In this document: piece after piece, positions 44,879-54,863 of the stretch | How positions within the stretch are numbered: the stretch's first letter is position 1 | Layout: every line of letters begins with the position of its first letter | Source: Fulvia fulva | Taxonomy: Eukaryota; Ascomycota; Dothideomycetes; Mycosphaerellales; Mycosphaerellaceae | Reading direction: 5' to 3' | NCBI RefSeq assembly: GCF_020509005.1 | Contig: NC_063015.1 | Coordinates: 3,472,001 to 3,536,000 of the forward strand | Length of the DNA: 64,000 bases | Notes under the pieces: generated by a model | The model's input: the letters and a program-made list of their open reading frames with translations, nothing else | What the model was told of the DNA's origin: nothing | The model's database searches: none | Translations under genes and position numbers: made by a program

Positions 44879-46119
44879 CAGTCCTGGGCATATTTTTACA
44901 ACCCCTGTATTTACGCTAACCCCTTCCGGCTATCCATGTCCATCTCAGAAGGTGTTGCTACCTTCAATCTCATTATCCACACACTCACACACGCGCTATC
45001 TATCGCCACCATGCCGAAGGGACGCGTCTTTACCGAATCCGAGAAGGGCGAGATGTGGTCTCTTCACAAACACGCCCACTGGCCGCTGCAGCAGATTGCA
45101 GACGCCCTTCACACTAACGAAGGCTCTGTCTCTTCAGTAATCTCACGGCTTGAAAGAGCGCCACCTTCCACACCGAAGAAGAGAGGCCCACTACCTGTAA
45201 TCAACACCTCCAAGCGTCAGCGACTTGTCCATCGAGCCACCACTGATGCTAACAGCCGCCGCCTGCGATACGAACAGATTGCCGCGATAGAGGGCATCTT
45301 CAGCGACGTCCGGACAGTAAGAGCTGCGTTTGAGAAGGAGGGCTCCTCACGATATGTCGCAACACGCAAGCCGTTGTTGACTGAGAAACATAAGGAGGCA
45401 CGGCTTCGATGGGCAAGGGCTCATATTAAATGGACAGTGGAACAGTAGGCTCAGGTCCTTTGGACAGATGAAGCTTCATTCAGGTGTGGAATATTCGGAC
45501 AGGTCTATGTGACACGCAGGGCAGATGAGGCTTATCACAAACACTGTCTTACAGCACGCTTCCGCAAGTTCTCAGCCTGTATGATATGGGGCTGTATCTC
45601 TGCAGATGGACCTATGGAAGTCCATATATTCGAGAAGGGCTCTGTCGACGGTGAGGTGTATCGCAGCCAGATTGTCCCTCTTATCCACACGGCAATTGAG
45701 AAGCAGCGAGTGTCAACAGGCTCGCAGGACTGCATTGTTATGCAAGACAACGCCTCAATCCACAAGGCGAAGGCAACGGTGAGTCTATTCAAGGAGAAGG
45801 GCCTACACCTTATGGAATGGCCAGCCAATTCACCAGATCTCAACCCTATTGAGAATCTATGGGCTCTTCTTAAGCATGGGGTAGGTGCTCATTTTCCTAC
45901 AACACGAGATGAGGTAATAGCTGCTATCAAGATTGAATGGGCCAAGCTCATACCCGAGGACATACAACGTATATGCAAGAGTATGCGAGAACGCTACGAG
46001 GCAGTAATAGCCAACAATGGAGGACACACCAGGTGGTGAGCTACGCCAAGCAGTGGATACATCCTTCCTAATGAGGAAAGGTGGAAGAACAGGGGTTGTA
46101 AGAACTATGCCCAGGACTG
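44879..46119 (+). mobile_element. Full-length Tc1-like transposon (1,241 bp)
   Basis: Begins CAGTCCTGGGCAT and ends with the inverted sequence …CTATGCCCAGGACTG, flanked by TA on both sides (44877-44878 and 46120-46121). The termini continue for about 30 bp as inverted repeats (TTTTTACAACCCCTG on the left, CAGGGGTTGTAAGAAC on the right). It contains one transposase gene interrupted by a single stop. It is the evident parent of the 287-bp MITEs at 14934-15220 and 3939-4225. Base composition is normal, so it is young or lightly mutated. Confidence 0.93.
45011..46039 (+). pseudogene. Tc1-like transposase with one nonsense codon
   Basis: Frame of 342 codons starting MPKGRVFTESEKGEMWSLH, with an HTH (LQQIADALHTNEGSVSSVIS, about residues 30-50). 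The core motifs are LWTDEASF (Asp near 153), VMQDNASIH (Asp near 246) and SPDLNPIENLW (Glu near 281). The 34-residue spacing between the last two is the Tc1-type DD34E signature. The only defect is TAG at 45446-45448 (codon 146), between VEQ and AQVLW. Related enzymes have Trp at this place, so a TGG to TAG change, a RIP-type transition, is the simplest explanation. Both halves stay in one frame with no indel. Confidence 0.9.
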
Positions 46120-46251
46120 TAGCCACCTAGCCAAGGATACCATTCCTCCTTAGCCGTTTCTGGTTCCTGCCGTCGTACGTAAGCGGTTTAGCTTGAACCA
46201 AAAGATTGGGCCCATGCATAACGAATACTTGATACTTGCCGCGTGTATGAT

Positions 46252-46260
46252 ACACCGCAT
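46252..46260. repeat. Left 9-bp target-site duplication of the MULE
   Basis: ACACCGCAT, identical to 49458-49466 on the other side of the element. Confidence 0.88.
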
Positions 46261-49200
46261 CCTCGATACTTCCGTTCCCCCCAGATCGCCGCCTTCCCCC
46301 CAGCAATACCCACACTTCAGATATAGCCATATAGGCTCCTGTATCAAATGGCATTCAATATCGCATCAATTCAAGCTAATGTTATCGCGTCTAATCGCGT
46401 TGTTAGGTTGTTGTGGGCTCGCAGCGGCACTGGGAGGTGATCTCGAAATCCGCCCTCCTAGGACCTCATTTTTCGCACTTTCTCAAGCCTAATCTCATCC
46501 ATTGCAACACTACCACCTCAATAGCGACATGGACGATTACGAGACGGTGTTGTTAGCATCACAGCTACCTGCTATCGACCTCACCGCCGCCGCCGAACCG
46601 CCTGTGCTGCCAGAAACACCTTGTTTTGACCGCTCCGACTCAGATGCGCGTGGGCGTCGAAGAACGCGGTCTATCACCTCTCACACCTTCATACGACCTC
46701 AATATTCGACACGCTCTGTATCACCACGGCCTCAGAAGCACGCGTTCATTATGAAGCCGGTGCCAGATGGTCCTATGCCGCGAGAAGACACGTTCTCTAG
46801 CGAGAAGGAATTGACCGATTACTACCACGCGTTTGGAAAAGAGGAGGGCTTCGAATACAGACCAGATCCGAAGGGCTCCAAGGATTGTAACCGTGCTGGA
46901 CAGCGGTATCGCTATAAGGTAGTGTGTTGCTGTGCTGGCTTTGCTAAGACCGATAAGAACAAGGCGAAGAAGAAGTCTAAGCGATGTGGTTGCCCTTTCC
47001 ACTTCTACGCTGTTGCTGCTATGCTAGACGAGCCTGAAGGGGAGTAGGAGATACGGCATTCGAATAAGCCTGAACACTATCGACACAATCATAAGCCGGA
47101 CGATGTAATAGCGCTTGTTACATACCGCCAACGTTCAAGGACTGCTACGTTCTTAGAGGAGCTTGAACGCCTTCAGAAAACACGTATGTCGACAGCGAAG
47201 ATTATGGCCTATTTCAGGGGGCGTGTGTTGCTGAAGCCTCACGACATTTATAACATTGCTTAGGCTCGTAATATCAACGCTCGGCGTAAGCATAATCAAG
47301 TAGAGAGGATGGTCAATCTGCTTAACAGTGAGTCTATATATCATGACATCTACACGGACTCCGAGACAGGCTCAATTCGAAGCATGATAGCCCTTCATCC
47401 GAAGAGCCTTAAAGCCTTCAAGAATACGCCGCATACGATCTGTATTGACTCAACCTACAGCACAAACCTGTATAACATAGAGCTTGTTGACATTGTATCT
47501 GCTGGTCCTATAAACGATACAATCGAGCTGGGCGTTGGCTTGATTCGACCTAAGCCTAACAAGTCACACTTTGTCGAATTGCTACGCTCTCTTCGTAAGG
47601 GCCTTGAACAGACTAGTTGTCCAATGCCTACGGTCTTCGGTACTGACCGTAAAGAGGCACTCATGTTCGCCGTCGACGAGGTCTTTCCAGAAAGCACGAA
47701 TATTGTGTGCGATTGGCATCTATAGCAAGACATCCTTGTACGTGTGCGGAAGGAGAGAGGTGAATTCGGACAGGTTAGGCAAGACGGCTGTTGGACGGAC
47801 AGTCCATCTACTGCTCAATTCTTGAAGCTATTCACTTACACCGTACGGAGTCAGTCTGAAGACGAGTTTAACAGCAACGTTACGAAGCTCGATATGGTGT
47901 ATCCAATGTTTAAGCAGTACTTACACGTTAACTAGTGGCGCTTTAAGACACGTATTGTCTATTGCTGGACAAACGAGATCAAGCACTTCGGCGAGAAGAC
48001 AACATTACGAGTTGAAGCATGTCACGGCCGCATTAAGGAGTGGCTCAACCACAGCAGCCGCCACGATATCTTCACACTCTTCGAGTCGATGCTGAATTGG
48101 TGGAACTAAGGCCACGACCGTCGACGTAGTGAACTCGCTGATAACCGCAAGCGTTGTCACAAGGTGTTAACCGGTCACTTCTAGCAGAGCGTAACTCGCT
48201 GTATTAGTGACTACGCACTGCTCGAAGTGCTTGAGCTTCACAAGCGCGCAGAAGCATTGCTCTATAATGACTATAGGGTTGACGATGCTGGCAATGAGAT
48301 CAAGCACTCTGCGTATAGCTGCGGCTGTAAGCAGTGTCAGTGCAACGACTACACTACTAAGACTCTAGGCTGGCCATGCGTTCATGATATCATGAAGCTT
48401 CTTGAGGTGAATGGACGACGATCTGCGAAGCTGCTGCCACAGCGCTTCGACCTCCATTGGTTCGTTGAGTTCAACAAGATGAGGCTACTTGAGAAGGTGC
48501 AGCTACCACCTCGAATGCGAGAGCCTGACATCTACTTTGGCAACCGCAAGCCTATGACAGGTGGTGCAACGTTGTATTCGACGAAGCGAGCACTCACTGC
48601 TCGTGAATTAGACGACTTGAATGAGGCTGCTATTAAGAGAGCGAAGCCGGCTACAGCAACGACTGCTGCCTTCGTTCTTGAGCCTGGAGTGTCACTTACT
48701 CAATTGAAGAAGACAGTACCTAATTGTAGCTGCAAGGGCAGCCAATGCCGCACTCAGCAATGCCCTTGCCAACGAGACAATCGAGCATGTGGTCCTGCCT
48801 GTCACGCTGCTGGATACGAGTGCTACAACCTTCGGCAGGAGTCCTTACAACCAGCTCCGCCGAAGCAGCCAAGTGAGGTCGATGTGCTACGCCAACGACT
48901 CGCTGAGATGGAGGCTCGTGAGCAGCAGCGACAACATGCTGAGGAGGAGCGAGCAAGATTACAGGCTGACCACCATCGACAGCAAGCAATATTAGCTGAG
49001 CAACACCGTCGACAGGTTGCGCTACAACAACACCAATTACAGCAGTCACAGCAGCAACGGATAGTGTATCCATCGACTCAGCCGGTGAGGCCTCTACACC
49101 ACAGTGTCGTCCAGCAACAGCACTTCCAACAGTCGCAGCAATGGCCAGGTGAGTATCAACATCAGCAACAGCAACAACAGGCCTATTACATCCAGCAGCA

Positions 49201-49457
49201 GCAACGACAGCTTGATCAGTATGAACCAGCATATATAGCGCGTGGACACAGGGCTGCAGGGCAGAAGCCAATGGGCCCTGAGTAGATAGCAGCAACAACA
49301 CCTTTTCTCAGCCTCATTCTAATATGCTCCTTGCAGCGAAGTGATAATGATGCCAAGCATACGATATAGGCGCAAATACGCTGTGCTACGTATGTTATAT
49401 ATCGTCGGTTATTGCTGGGGGGAAGGCGGCGATCTGGGGGGAACGGAAGTATCGAGG
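46261..49457 (+). mobile_element. Mutator-like element (MULE), 3,197 bp
   Basis: Perfect 48-bp terminal inverted repeats at 46261-46308 and 49410-49457 (outer end CCTCGATACTTCCG, inner end CCCAGCAATA), and a perfect 9-bp target duplication (46252-46260 and 49458-49466). The combination fits the Mutator superfamily. Inside is one long transposase frame interrupted by six stops. Perfect repeats and duplication point to recent insertion. It sits 131 bp to the right of the Tc1-like element. Confidence 0.93.
46529..49285 (+). pseudogene. MULE transposase with C-terminal CXC motif, six in-frame stops
   Basis: One frame of about 918 codons from MDDYETVLL to the stop at 49283. Stops lie at codons 173 (47045), 245 (47261), 399 (47723), 469 (47933), 527 (48107) and 552 (48182): five TAG, one TAA, no TGA and no frameshift. 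Domains in order: N-terminal FAR1-like zinc-binding region (YYHAFGKEEGFEY … CGCPFHFYAVA, about 92-165), MULE DDE domain (ICIDSTYSTN near 310, FGTDRKEAL near 370, then the C-x2-H pair VCDWHL), and SWIM-type zinc finger (CGCKQCQC … GWPCVHD, about 595-620). Then come a cysteine-rich CXC/tesmin-like motif (NCSCKGSQC … CPCQRDNRACGPACH, about 732-757) and a Gln/His-rich tail with coiled-coil potential. All stops are explained by CAG/CAA or TGG losing C or G in RIP context. Confidence 0.88.
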
Positions 49458-49466
49458 ACACCGCAT
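49458..49466. repeat. Right 9-bp target-site duplication of the MULE
   Basis: ACACCGCAT, identical to 46252-46260. Confidence 0.88.
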
Positions 49467-49731
49467 GAACGGTCTTGAGCGCTGAAGGTCGGTAGTATCG
49501 GTACGTGAGTCAGAATAGTACACAAATAACAATGCTATTGTAAAGCAATCGAGCTCGCTATGCAGCAAATGCAGATCCTCCAGAACGCCATCGCTAATCA
49601 TCATCAGTTGAATCGTAGTCCAGAGCAATCGTGGCTCTGCGTCGAGAATTGCGTCGTTCGCGGATCGGCAGTCTCTTCTTATTAGAGTACTTCTTGTCGA
49701 CTCGAGGACACTTCGCAAGTGGTGGGGCTTC

Positions 49732-50631
49732 CTAAGCACCATCGTTTTCGGCACCAATGCGAGGCGGGCTCTTCGACTTTGACTGCGACACGTTCGGACT
49801 GTGGCTGCGACTAGATAGAATGTTAGCCAACCTCTTGGACAGGGCTCACATCCCACGTATGACCTACGATCTTCGTCGCTCGCCCTCCTTCCGCCTCGCG
49901 TCGATGATGCGCATCATTTCCTTCCTACCACCGTATGCATCCACCTCCTTTCCGCGCATGCTCATGGAGATCTTGTCCTGCGCATGTGCCTTAAGCAGCC
50001 GCGTGATCAGCAAGTGTTGCATGAGCAGACACACGAACACTCCACAGTCCATGCTGTTGTCCTGCCGAGGCGAGTCTTCGAGGTTGATGAACTTGAGTGG
50101 CTTGCCGAGTAATTGTGAGATCTTGTACGCGACTAGCCTGGCATCGTCGTAATTGCAGTCACCGAGTGAGTCGTAGTGAAAGGCAACCCCGTCAATGATC
50201 GAGACCAGTAAGAGGGACCAATGCGAACCACCCTCCGCGACGGCTGCGTTACGGCAGTCGTTGACTGGCAGGAACACATGTGTCGTTTTCGTGAAGTCTG
50301 GTAGTGCGGTCTTGATTGTGAGTGGATCTTGCGTCTGCTGCAGCATGAAGCTCATGGAGGGTCTGAGGAGGACGATGTGCGCTTGCGGGTAGTGAGTGAG
50401 TTTCTCGCGCTCGAGGTATTCCTGCCAGAAGGATATCGCGTTGTCTGTGAGCCAGTCGCCCTTGATCGAGTCCACGTCTTCGCGCGTCAGTCGCACATCG
50501 TAATAGCTGAGGTATGCGTCTTCTGGCGATAGCGAATCGCCGAAGTGTCTCGACACGCGGCCGCCGAAGGGGTGGAAGCCAGAGGGCGACGAGCGCGAGC
50601 TGCTGCTATTGTTGTGTTTCTGCAGAGGCAT
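49732..50631 (-). CDS. nep1: NEDD8-specific protease (SENP8/Nep1-like, Ulp1 family)
   Basis: Cysteine protease that processes or removes NEDD8/Rub1 from cullins. Exons 49868-50631 and 49732-49810 (57-nt intron, GTAGGT, branch-like CTAAC, CTAG), 280 aa from MPLQKHNNSS; the frame is open further upstream to 50877 but without family likeness. The catalytic set is complete: GGSHWSLL (His about 137), YDSLGD (Asp about 154), SPRQDNSMDCGVF (Gln about 190, Cys about 196). Family blocks YYDVRLTREDVDSIKGDWLTD and FLPVND-C support SENP8/Nep1 over other Ulp proteases. After exon 2 the stop is TAG (49732-49734), but the frame continues in register for 46 more basic codons to a TAG at 49594. The C-terminus may thus be newly shortened. 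The catalytic domain is unaffected. Confidence 0.85.
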
Positions 50632-51209
50632 ATCGATGCCGGTCGTGTGGTTATCGCGCGATGGTGGTCTTCGAGTCGCGGGGTGAAGCAGAACTCGGGA
50701 AGTGCCACTCGGAAGAGGGAAGAGGTGTTCGAAGGTGAGGCCGCTGTGAAGGATGTCGCGAATAGTATTATGTCGTCCTAAGCGACGAATGCCAGGACGC
50801 GCACCGCCGATGTTTACGTATTTCTCAGGTAAAGGCGCAATGAAGCTCGAGATGGTCGAGTCCAGGATGAGGGACAAAGTTCACGCAAGACAAGGATGAC
50901 GTCGAAATTCGGTAGAACCCAGGCCGTCTTCACAAAGGGCAAGGATTTCTTTATCCATCCTTCACTCCATCACATGCACAATCACATTATTCACTGGGCT
51001 CATGTCACATCTGATCAACACAAGACCGAGCCTCCAATTAAGTATTACTAGGATGCAGATCTGACAGGGCCCCCCGATTCCCTTCCCACTCGCTGCACGC
51101 TGGACAGATTCCAGCAGCAAAATTACGGCCAGTAAAAGTCTCTCGATACCTCTGCGACATCTTCTCCGGACTCCTTCACCGTCGCCGTGGGAGTCAAGAC
51201 GCGCAAGCA
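50632..51209. other. Intergenic region upstream of nep1
   Basis: Holds the nep1 promoter (with an open but unconserved frame to 50877) and the 3' region of the secreted-protein gene. No other gene seen. Confidence 0.4.
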
Positions 51210-52107
51210 TCACTTTCTCTTCTTGCACTTGACCAACAGCGACCTCGGCTGAGCGATATAGCTCGGAATGTCCAGGCACTTCATATCATCGTCGTTGTGC
51301 ATCTCTGTCAACGCGTGTCAGCTTCCACGCGAAAGCGGTTTCTTCCCACAAGGACCTTTCACTCACCTAGCAACGGATATCCTTTGCACCTGTTCTCTGC
51401 GAATACCGTAAGTTTGCAGTTCATCATTTTGGGTTGAGGCTTATGTCGCGGCCTCTGTGCCCAATCCATGATGTGGAATGCGATCTTTTCGATCTATCAC
51501 GGCCGGATGTCAGCACAGACTCGTCTGCAACAAAACTTGGTAAGTACAACTCACCGACTGCGCCACATCACTCTCCGGAAACTCCAAACACCCCTTCTCC
51601 GCAAAATGATGCGCAATCATCGTTCCCTTCCCCTATCCCAAATAAAGTCAGCACCAACTCACCCCTCCCCATCGCCTCTCACAAGTCAGAACACACCTCA
51701 CTCTCCTGCACATTACTACTCGGACAAAACTCATCCCTCGGCGCACAATGATCCGCAAACCCCTTACAATCCGGTCCACTATACAACGCAACAGAAATCT
51801 TATCCGCACCAGCCATGTCGAAGGGATACCCCATCGGGCAGTAAACCACTTTATCGCCTGGATCGGAGTCGTCTCTTAGTTTGCAGGTGTCGCGCGGGGA
51901 GGTGATGTCGGGTTTTTTCATTTCGCCGCCGGGCGTGAGCCAGGGGTAGAGGCGGTGGTCGGAGTTGGGGTCGCCGTGGATGTAGCCGGGTCGGTGGCCG
52001 CGGGAGAGGAAGGGGGTTGAGGTGGAGGGGAGGGATGTTGTGTTGAAGGAAAGTGCTGTGGCGATGTGGATGGCTGCCAGGAGGGGGAGGAGGGTGGTGG
52101 GACGCAT
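51210..52107 (-). CDS. Secreted cysteine-containing protein, effector-like
   Basis: Four exons on the minus strand: 51697-52107, 51555-51632, 51367-51493 and 51210-51304 (introns 64, 61 and 62 nt, donors GTGTGT, GTGAGT, GTGAGT; acceptors TAG, TAG, CAG; branch-like CTGAC in the first two). All phases agree, giving 236 aa. The N-terminus MRPTTLLPLLAAIHIATALS is a signal peptide. The mature part has ten cysteines (DTCKL, VYCPM, PDCKG, DHCAP, EFCPS, KGCLE, MNCKL, NRCKG, MKCLD, VKCKK), an even number fitting disulfides, and a basic end (KCKKRK). No family recognised. Candidate apoplastic effector or secreted hypothetical protein; virulence function is not shown. Confidence 0.75.
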
Positions 52108-52418
52108 GGTGATGGCGGGATCTCCAGGGTCTGTCAGTGCTGGCGGCGGCGGTGGTGTTGAGGACTGCGAGCGCGCTCGAGTAGGAGTGGAGAATTCAAG
52201 GTGAGGTGGCGTTGTCTTGATGACTCGTGGCTAGAAGTAGACTAAAAGCTGATCTGGTAGGCTGATATCGTGAGCATGTTCCAGCTTACTCGCTCGAAAT
52301 TCTTACCCCTGGGAACGACGAAATTTCCACTACATTCCCGAGTCTGTTACAGCGCTTCACCTCTCCATCACACACCTTGCGAACCTGCTACGGTGACGCA
52401 TCGCCAGGCTGCGTCGCC
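52108..52418. promoter_or_regulatory. Divergent promoter between two cysteine-containing genes
   Basis: 311 bp between the start codons of the secreted-protein gene (minus) and the next gene (plus). Nothing specific recognised inside. Confidence 0.4.
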
Positions 52419-53752
52419 ATGCTCTTCTCCAACATCATGTCCCGCCTTCTGGCATTCATAGGCAGCACTCCCACCCCAACAACATCGTTCGAGCCCACCA
52501 CCCTGGATTTTGACGACCACAGCCTCAACAACACGCTCATATCCCGCGACCGCCCCATCGGCTTCTTCGGCCCAGTGCGCGGTCGTCAATACCAACTCCG
52601 CGTGAACGCCTACCGTAACGACAAAGGAGGCTGTTCATGGCCAGATGGAATAGGTGCGTATCCTCAAAAAAAAGAATCCGCCCCAAATCCACGGCATTCG
52701 TCCAGAAGCTGAGCTGACTCTTCCTCTTCCTCCTCCTTTAGCGAAAAACTTCATGGGCGGCATAAACCTCGACATGAACGGACAATGTAAAGGCTTCAAT
52801 TTCAAGCACAAGGATCTCACGGAGATGATTTCCATGTCGTTGCCTACGCGGTGGTATTTCCCGGAGGTGAAGCATTGTGAGGTGGCGTTTTATCAGCAGT
52901 ATTATTGTGAGGGGTTGTTGATGGGGTGTGAGTACCTTTCTTTATCTCTTTCTCTCGCGACAAGGGCGCTCAACGATAGACGTGGCCATTCGTACGAGAG
53001 GACGAGAGTCTTTCGATCGTTGCGATGGCAATATCGCGGCGTAGAGACTGCTTGCGAAGTGGAAGCGTTCGCGCGCGCGAAGCACTCTCCGCAGGTCACG
53101 ATTGCAGTCAACTTTGGAGCGGCGGCCACCTCTGCTGTCATGAGCCCTCGAGTAGAGTTATGTGCTGATATGGAGTTTAGTCTTAACAGAACGCGACGCC
53201 CGCGCGACCGAGACGAACTGCTTCGAACTCCTCGGCGCTCATTCCGCAAAAGCAGTCTGCGGCGAGACCTGGTGGGACGTATGGGACCAAGCCGGAATCC
53301 CCTGGCTAGACCCCAACTCGCCCTGGTTCCTCGACGACCACGACGAATGGCTCCTCGACGTCTCCGGCATCGTCATGGGCAACAAGAACTTCTTCAAGCA
53401 CTGTCACCCCGGCGACGTAGAGTGCGTCCTCTGGGCCGCTACCACTTCAAAGCAACTGCAGATCCACGACCGCGACGGTGAAAAGAGAAGGGTATGGTTT
53501 GAGAAGATGCAAGCGAAGGGACAGAAGTTGGACTTCTCGAAGGATCAGTATAGGGAGTGTGATTGGAATGGGAGGTGTGGGATGATGTGCCCGAAAGGGA
53601 ATGGATATAGGGTGCTTTGTGATGGTGATATGAGGAAGATGCCGAAGGGGGAGGAGTATCCGTACAATCAGGCTTGGGAGATTGCGAGTCCGAACTTGCC
53701 GGGGAATACGATCGGTAATCAGAGGCCGCTCGGTGCAGAGCCTCTTTCGTAG
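52419..53752 (+). CDS. Cysteine-containing hypothetical protein, possibly secreted
   Basis: Three exons: 52419-52653, 52742-52927 and 53181-53752 (introns 88 and 253 nt; ends GTGCGT..TTTAG and GTGAGT..TTTAG with CTGAT upstream), giving 330 aa. The phases fit and the joins restore continuous sequence (DGI-AKNFMGG and CEGLLMG-FLTERD). The N-terminus MLFSNIMSRLLAFIGSTPTP is weakly hydrophobic, so secretion is less clear than for its neighbour. Cys-rich patches: MNGQCKGFNF, VKHCEVAFYQQYYCEG, HCHPGDVECVLWA, and RECDWNGRCGMMCPKGNGYRVLC. No family recognised. Divergent orientation with another cysteine-rich gene suggests co-regulation. Confidence 0.68.
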
Positions 53753-54163
53753 GTATCTACTACTCGAAGTGCTCGGAAAAGGTCAGACAGTATGTCTGTG
53801 AATCCATTCGTTGGCGTCTATCGTGCATCCGTCCACTCTGCCGTGCCAAACGTGCCGAATTCCTCGTGATGTCGTGGTTGACCGGCGCCTCGGGCTCCAC
53901 GTTGACGACCACTTTGGTACACCAGAACTTCGGGTTCCTGGCGCGTGTCGGTGCATGTGACGCGGCACCATTCGGAGACAGTACCCATGAGCCATGCGGG
54001 CGCTCGCGCATCTTGTGACTGCTGGGTCGTGCACATAGCTCGTGCTTTTGCATCGCGCTGTTCGTCCCGGAGTGATCCACTTGATGTCCTCGTGCAGTAT
54101 GAATTGCAAGTTTCTCAGGTGGTGCCTGAGACCGTGTAGTTGGAGTGCTCTTCATGCAGTCCT
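53753..54163. other. Convergent intergenic region
   Basis: Between the stops of the cysteine-containing gene and trm112. Open frames occur on both strands without conserved content. Confidence 0.4.
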
Positions 54164-54610
54164 TCAGACCATATGACTCGGCAGCAAAAAGTTCGCAATA
54201 CCCTCCTTCACGGCATACTCATGGCCACAATTCCCACACGCCAGCTTTCCACTCGCAATACTCGTCTCCATAAGCAGCGTATGCAAGTCCTTCAGCATTT
54301 GCGTCGGCTCGCCATCTTCGGCGGCGAGTTCCTCAGCGCCTGGTGTCTCTGCTGGGAGGGTTGGTAGACCGAGCTGTAAGGCTGTCAGTCACAAATCGTG
54401 ATGTGGAGATGTTGATCTCTTTACTTCTTGATTCAGAGTCTTGATAGCCTCCCAATCCAGTCTCGGCAGCATGTTCGTGATGAAAAGTGGATTCAGGTCA
54501 ACTTCAACTTGCTCCAGCTCTGCTTCTTTCGGATGGAGTGGAAATGCTGCAGGTGATGACTTGCAAGTCTTGCGGGCGCATGTGAGGAAATTGAGGGTGA
54601 GAAGCTTCAT
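54164..54610 (-). CDS. trm112: Multifunctional methyltransferase subunit Trm112
   Basis: Zinc-finger activator of Trm9, Trm11, Mtq2 and Bud23 methyltransferases acting on tRNA, release factor eRF1 and 18S rRNA. Exons 54425-54610 and 54164-54373 (51-nt intron), 131 aa. Diagnostic blocks: MKLLTLNFLTCARKTCKSSP with the first zinc Cys pair, FPLHPKEAELEQVEVDLNP, FITNMLPRLDWEAIKTL, and KLACGNCGHEYAVKEGIANFLLP with the CxxC pair and the conserved C-terminal end. Length matches the family. Its start lies 253 bp from the divergent lsm6 start. Confidence 0.95.
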
Positions 54611-54863
54611 CTTGACAATCGATGCTTGTTATCACTTCGGTGTCGCTTCCATATACAAATGTTGTGGTTGTGATCACGCTTTCCTTTCCTCGTTGTTGGA
54701 AGAAGAATTTCGCCAAAGCTTGCCGCTGCCGGTTCTCGACTTTTCCGCCTCAGTCGAAGCCCACAACACCTCGCACTACTGGCAGCAAACAACACTGAAC
54801 TCTGCGCATTCTTTGTTACCACATCGTCTCAAACACACTCTCCACATTCGTACAAACGACAAC
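54611..54863. promoter_or_regulatory. Divergent promoter region, trm112 / lsm6
   Basis: 253 bp between two divergent RNA-biology genes. Confidence 0.4.
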
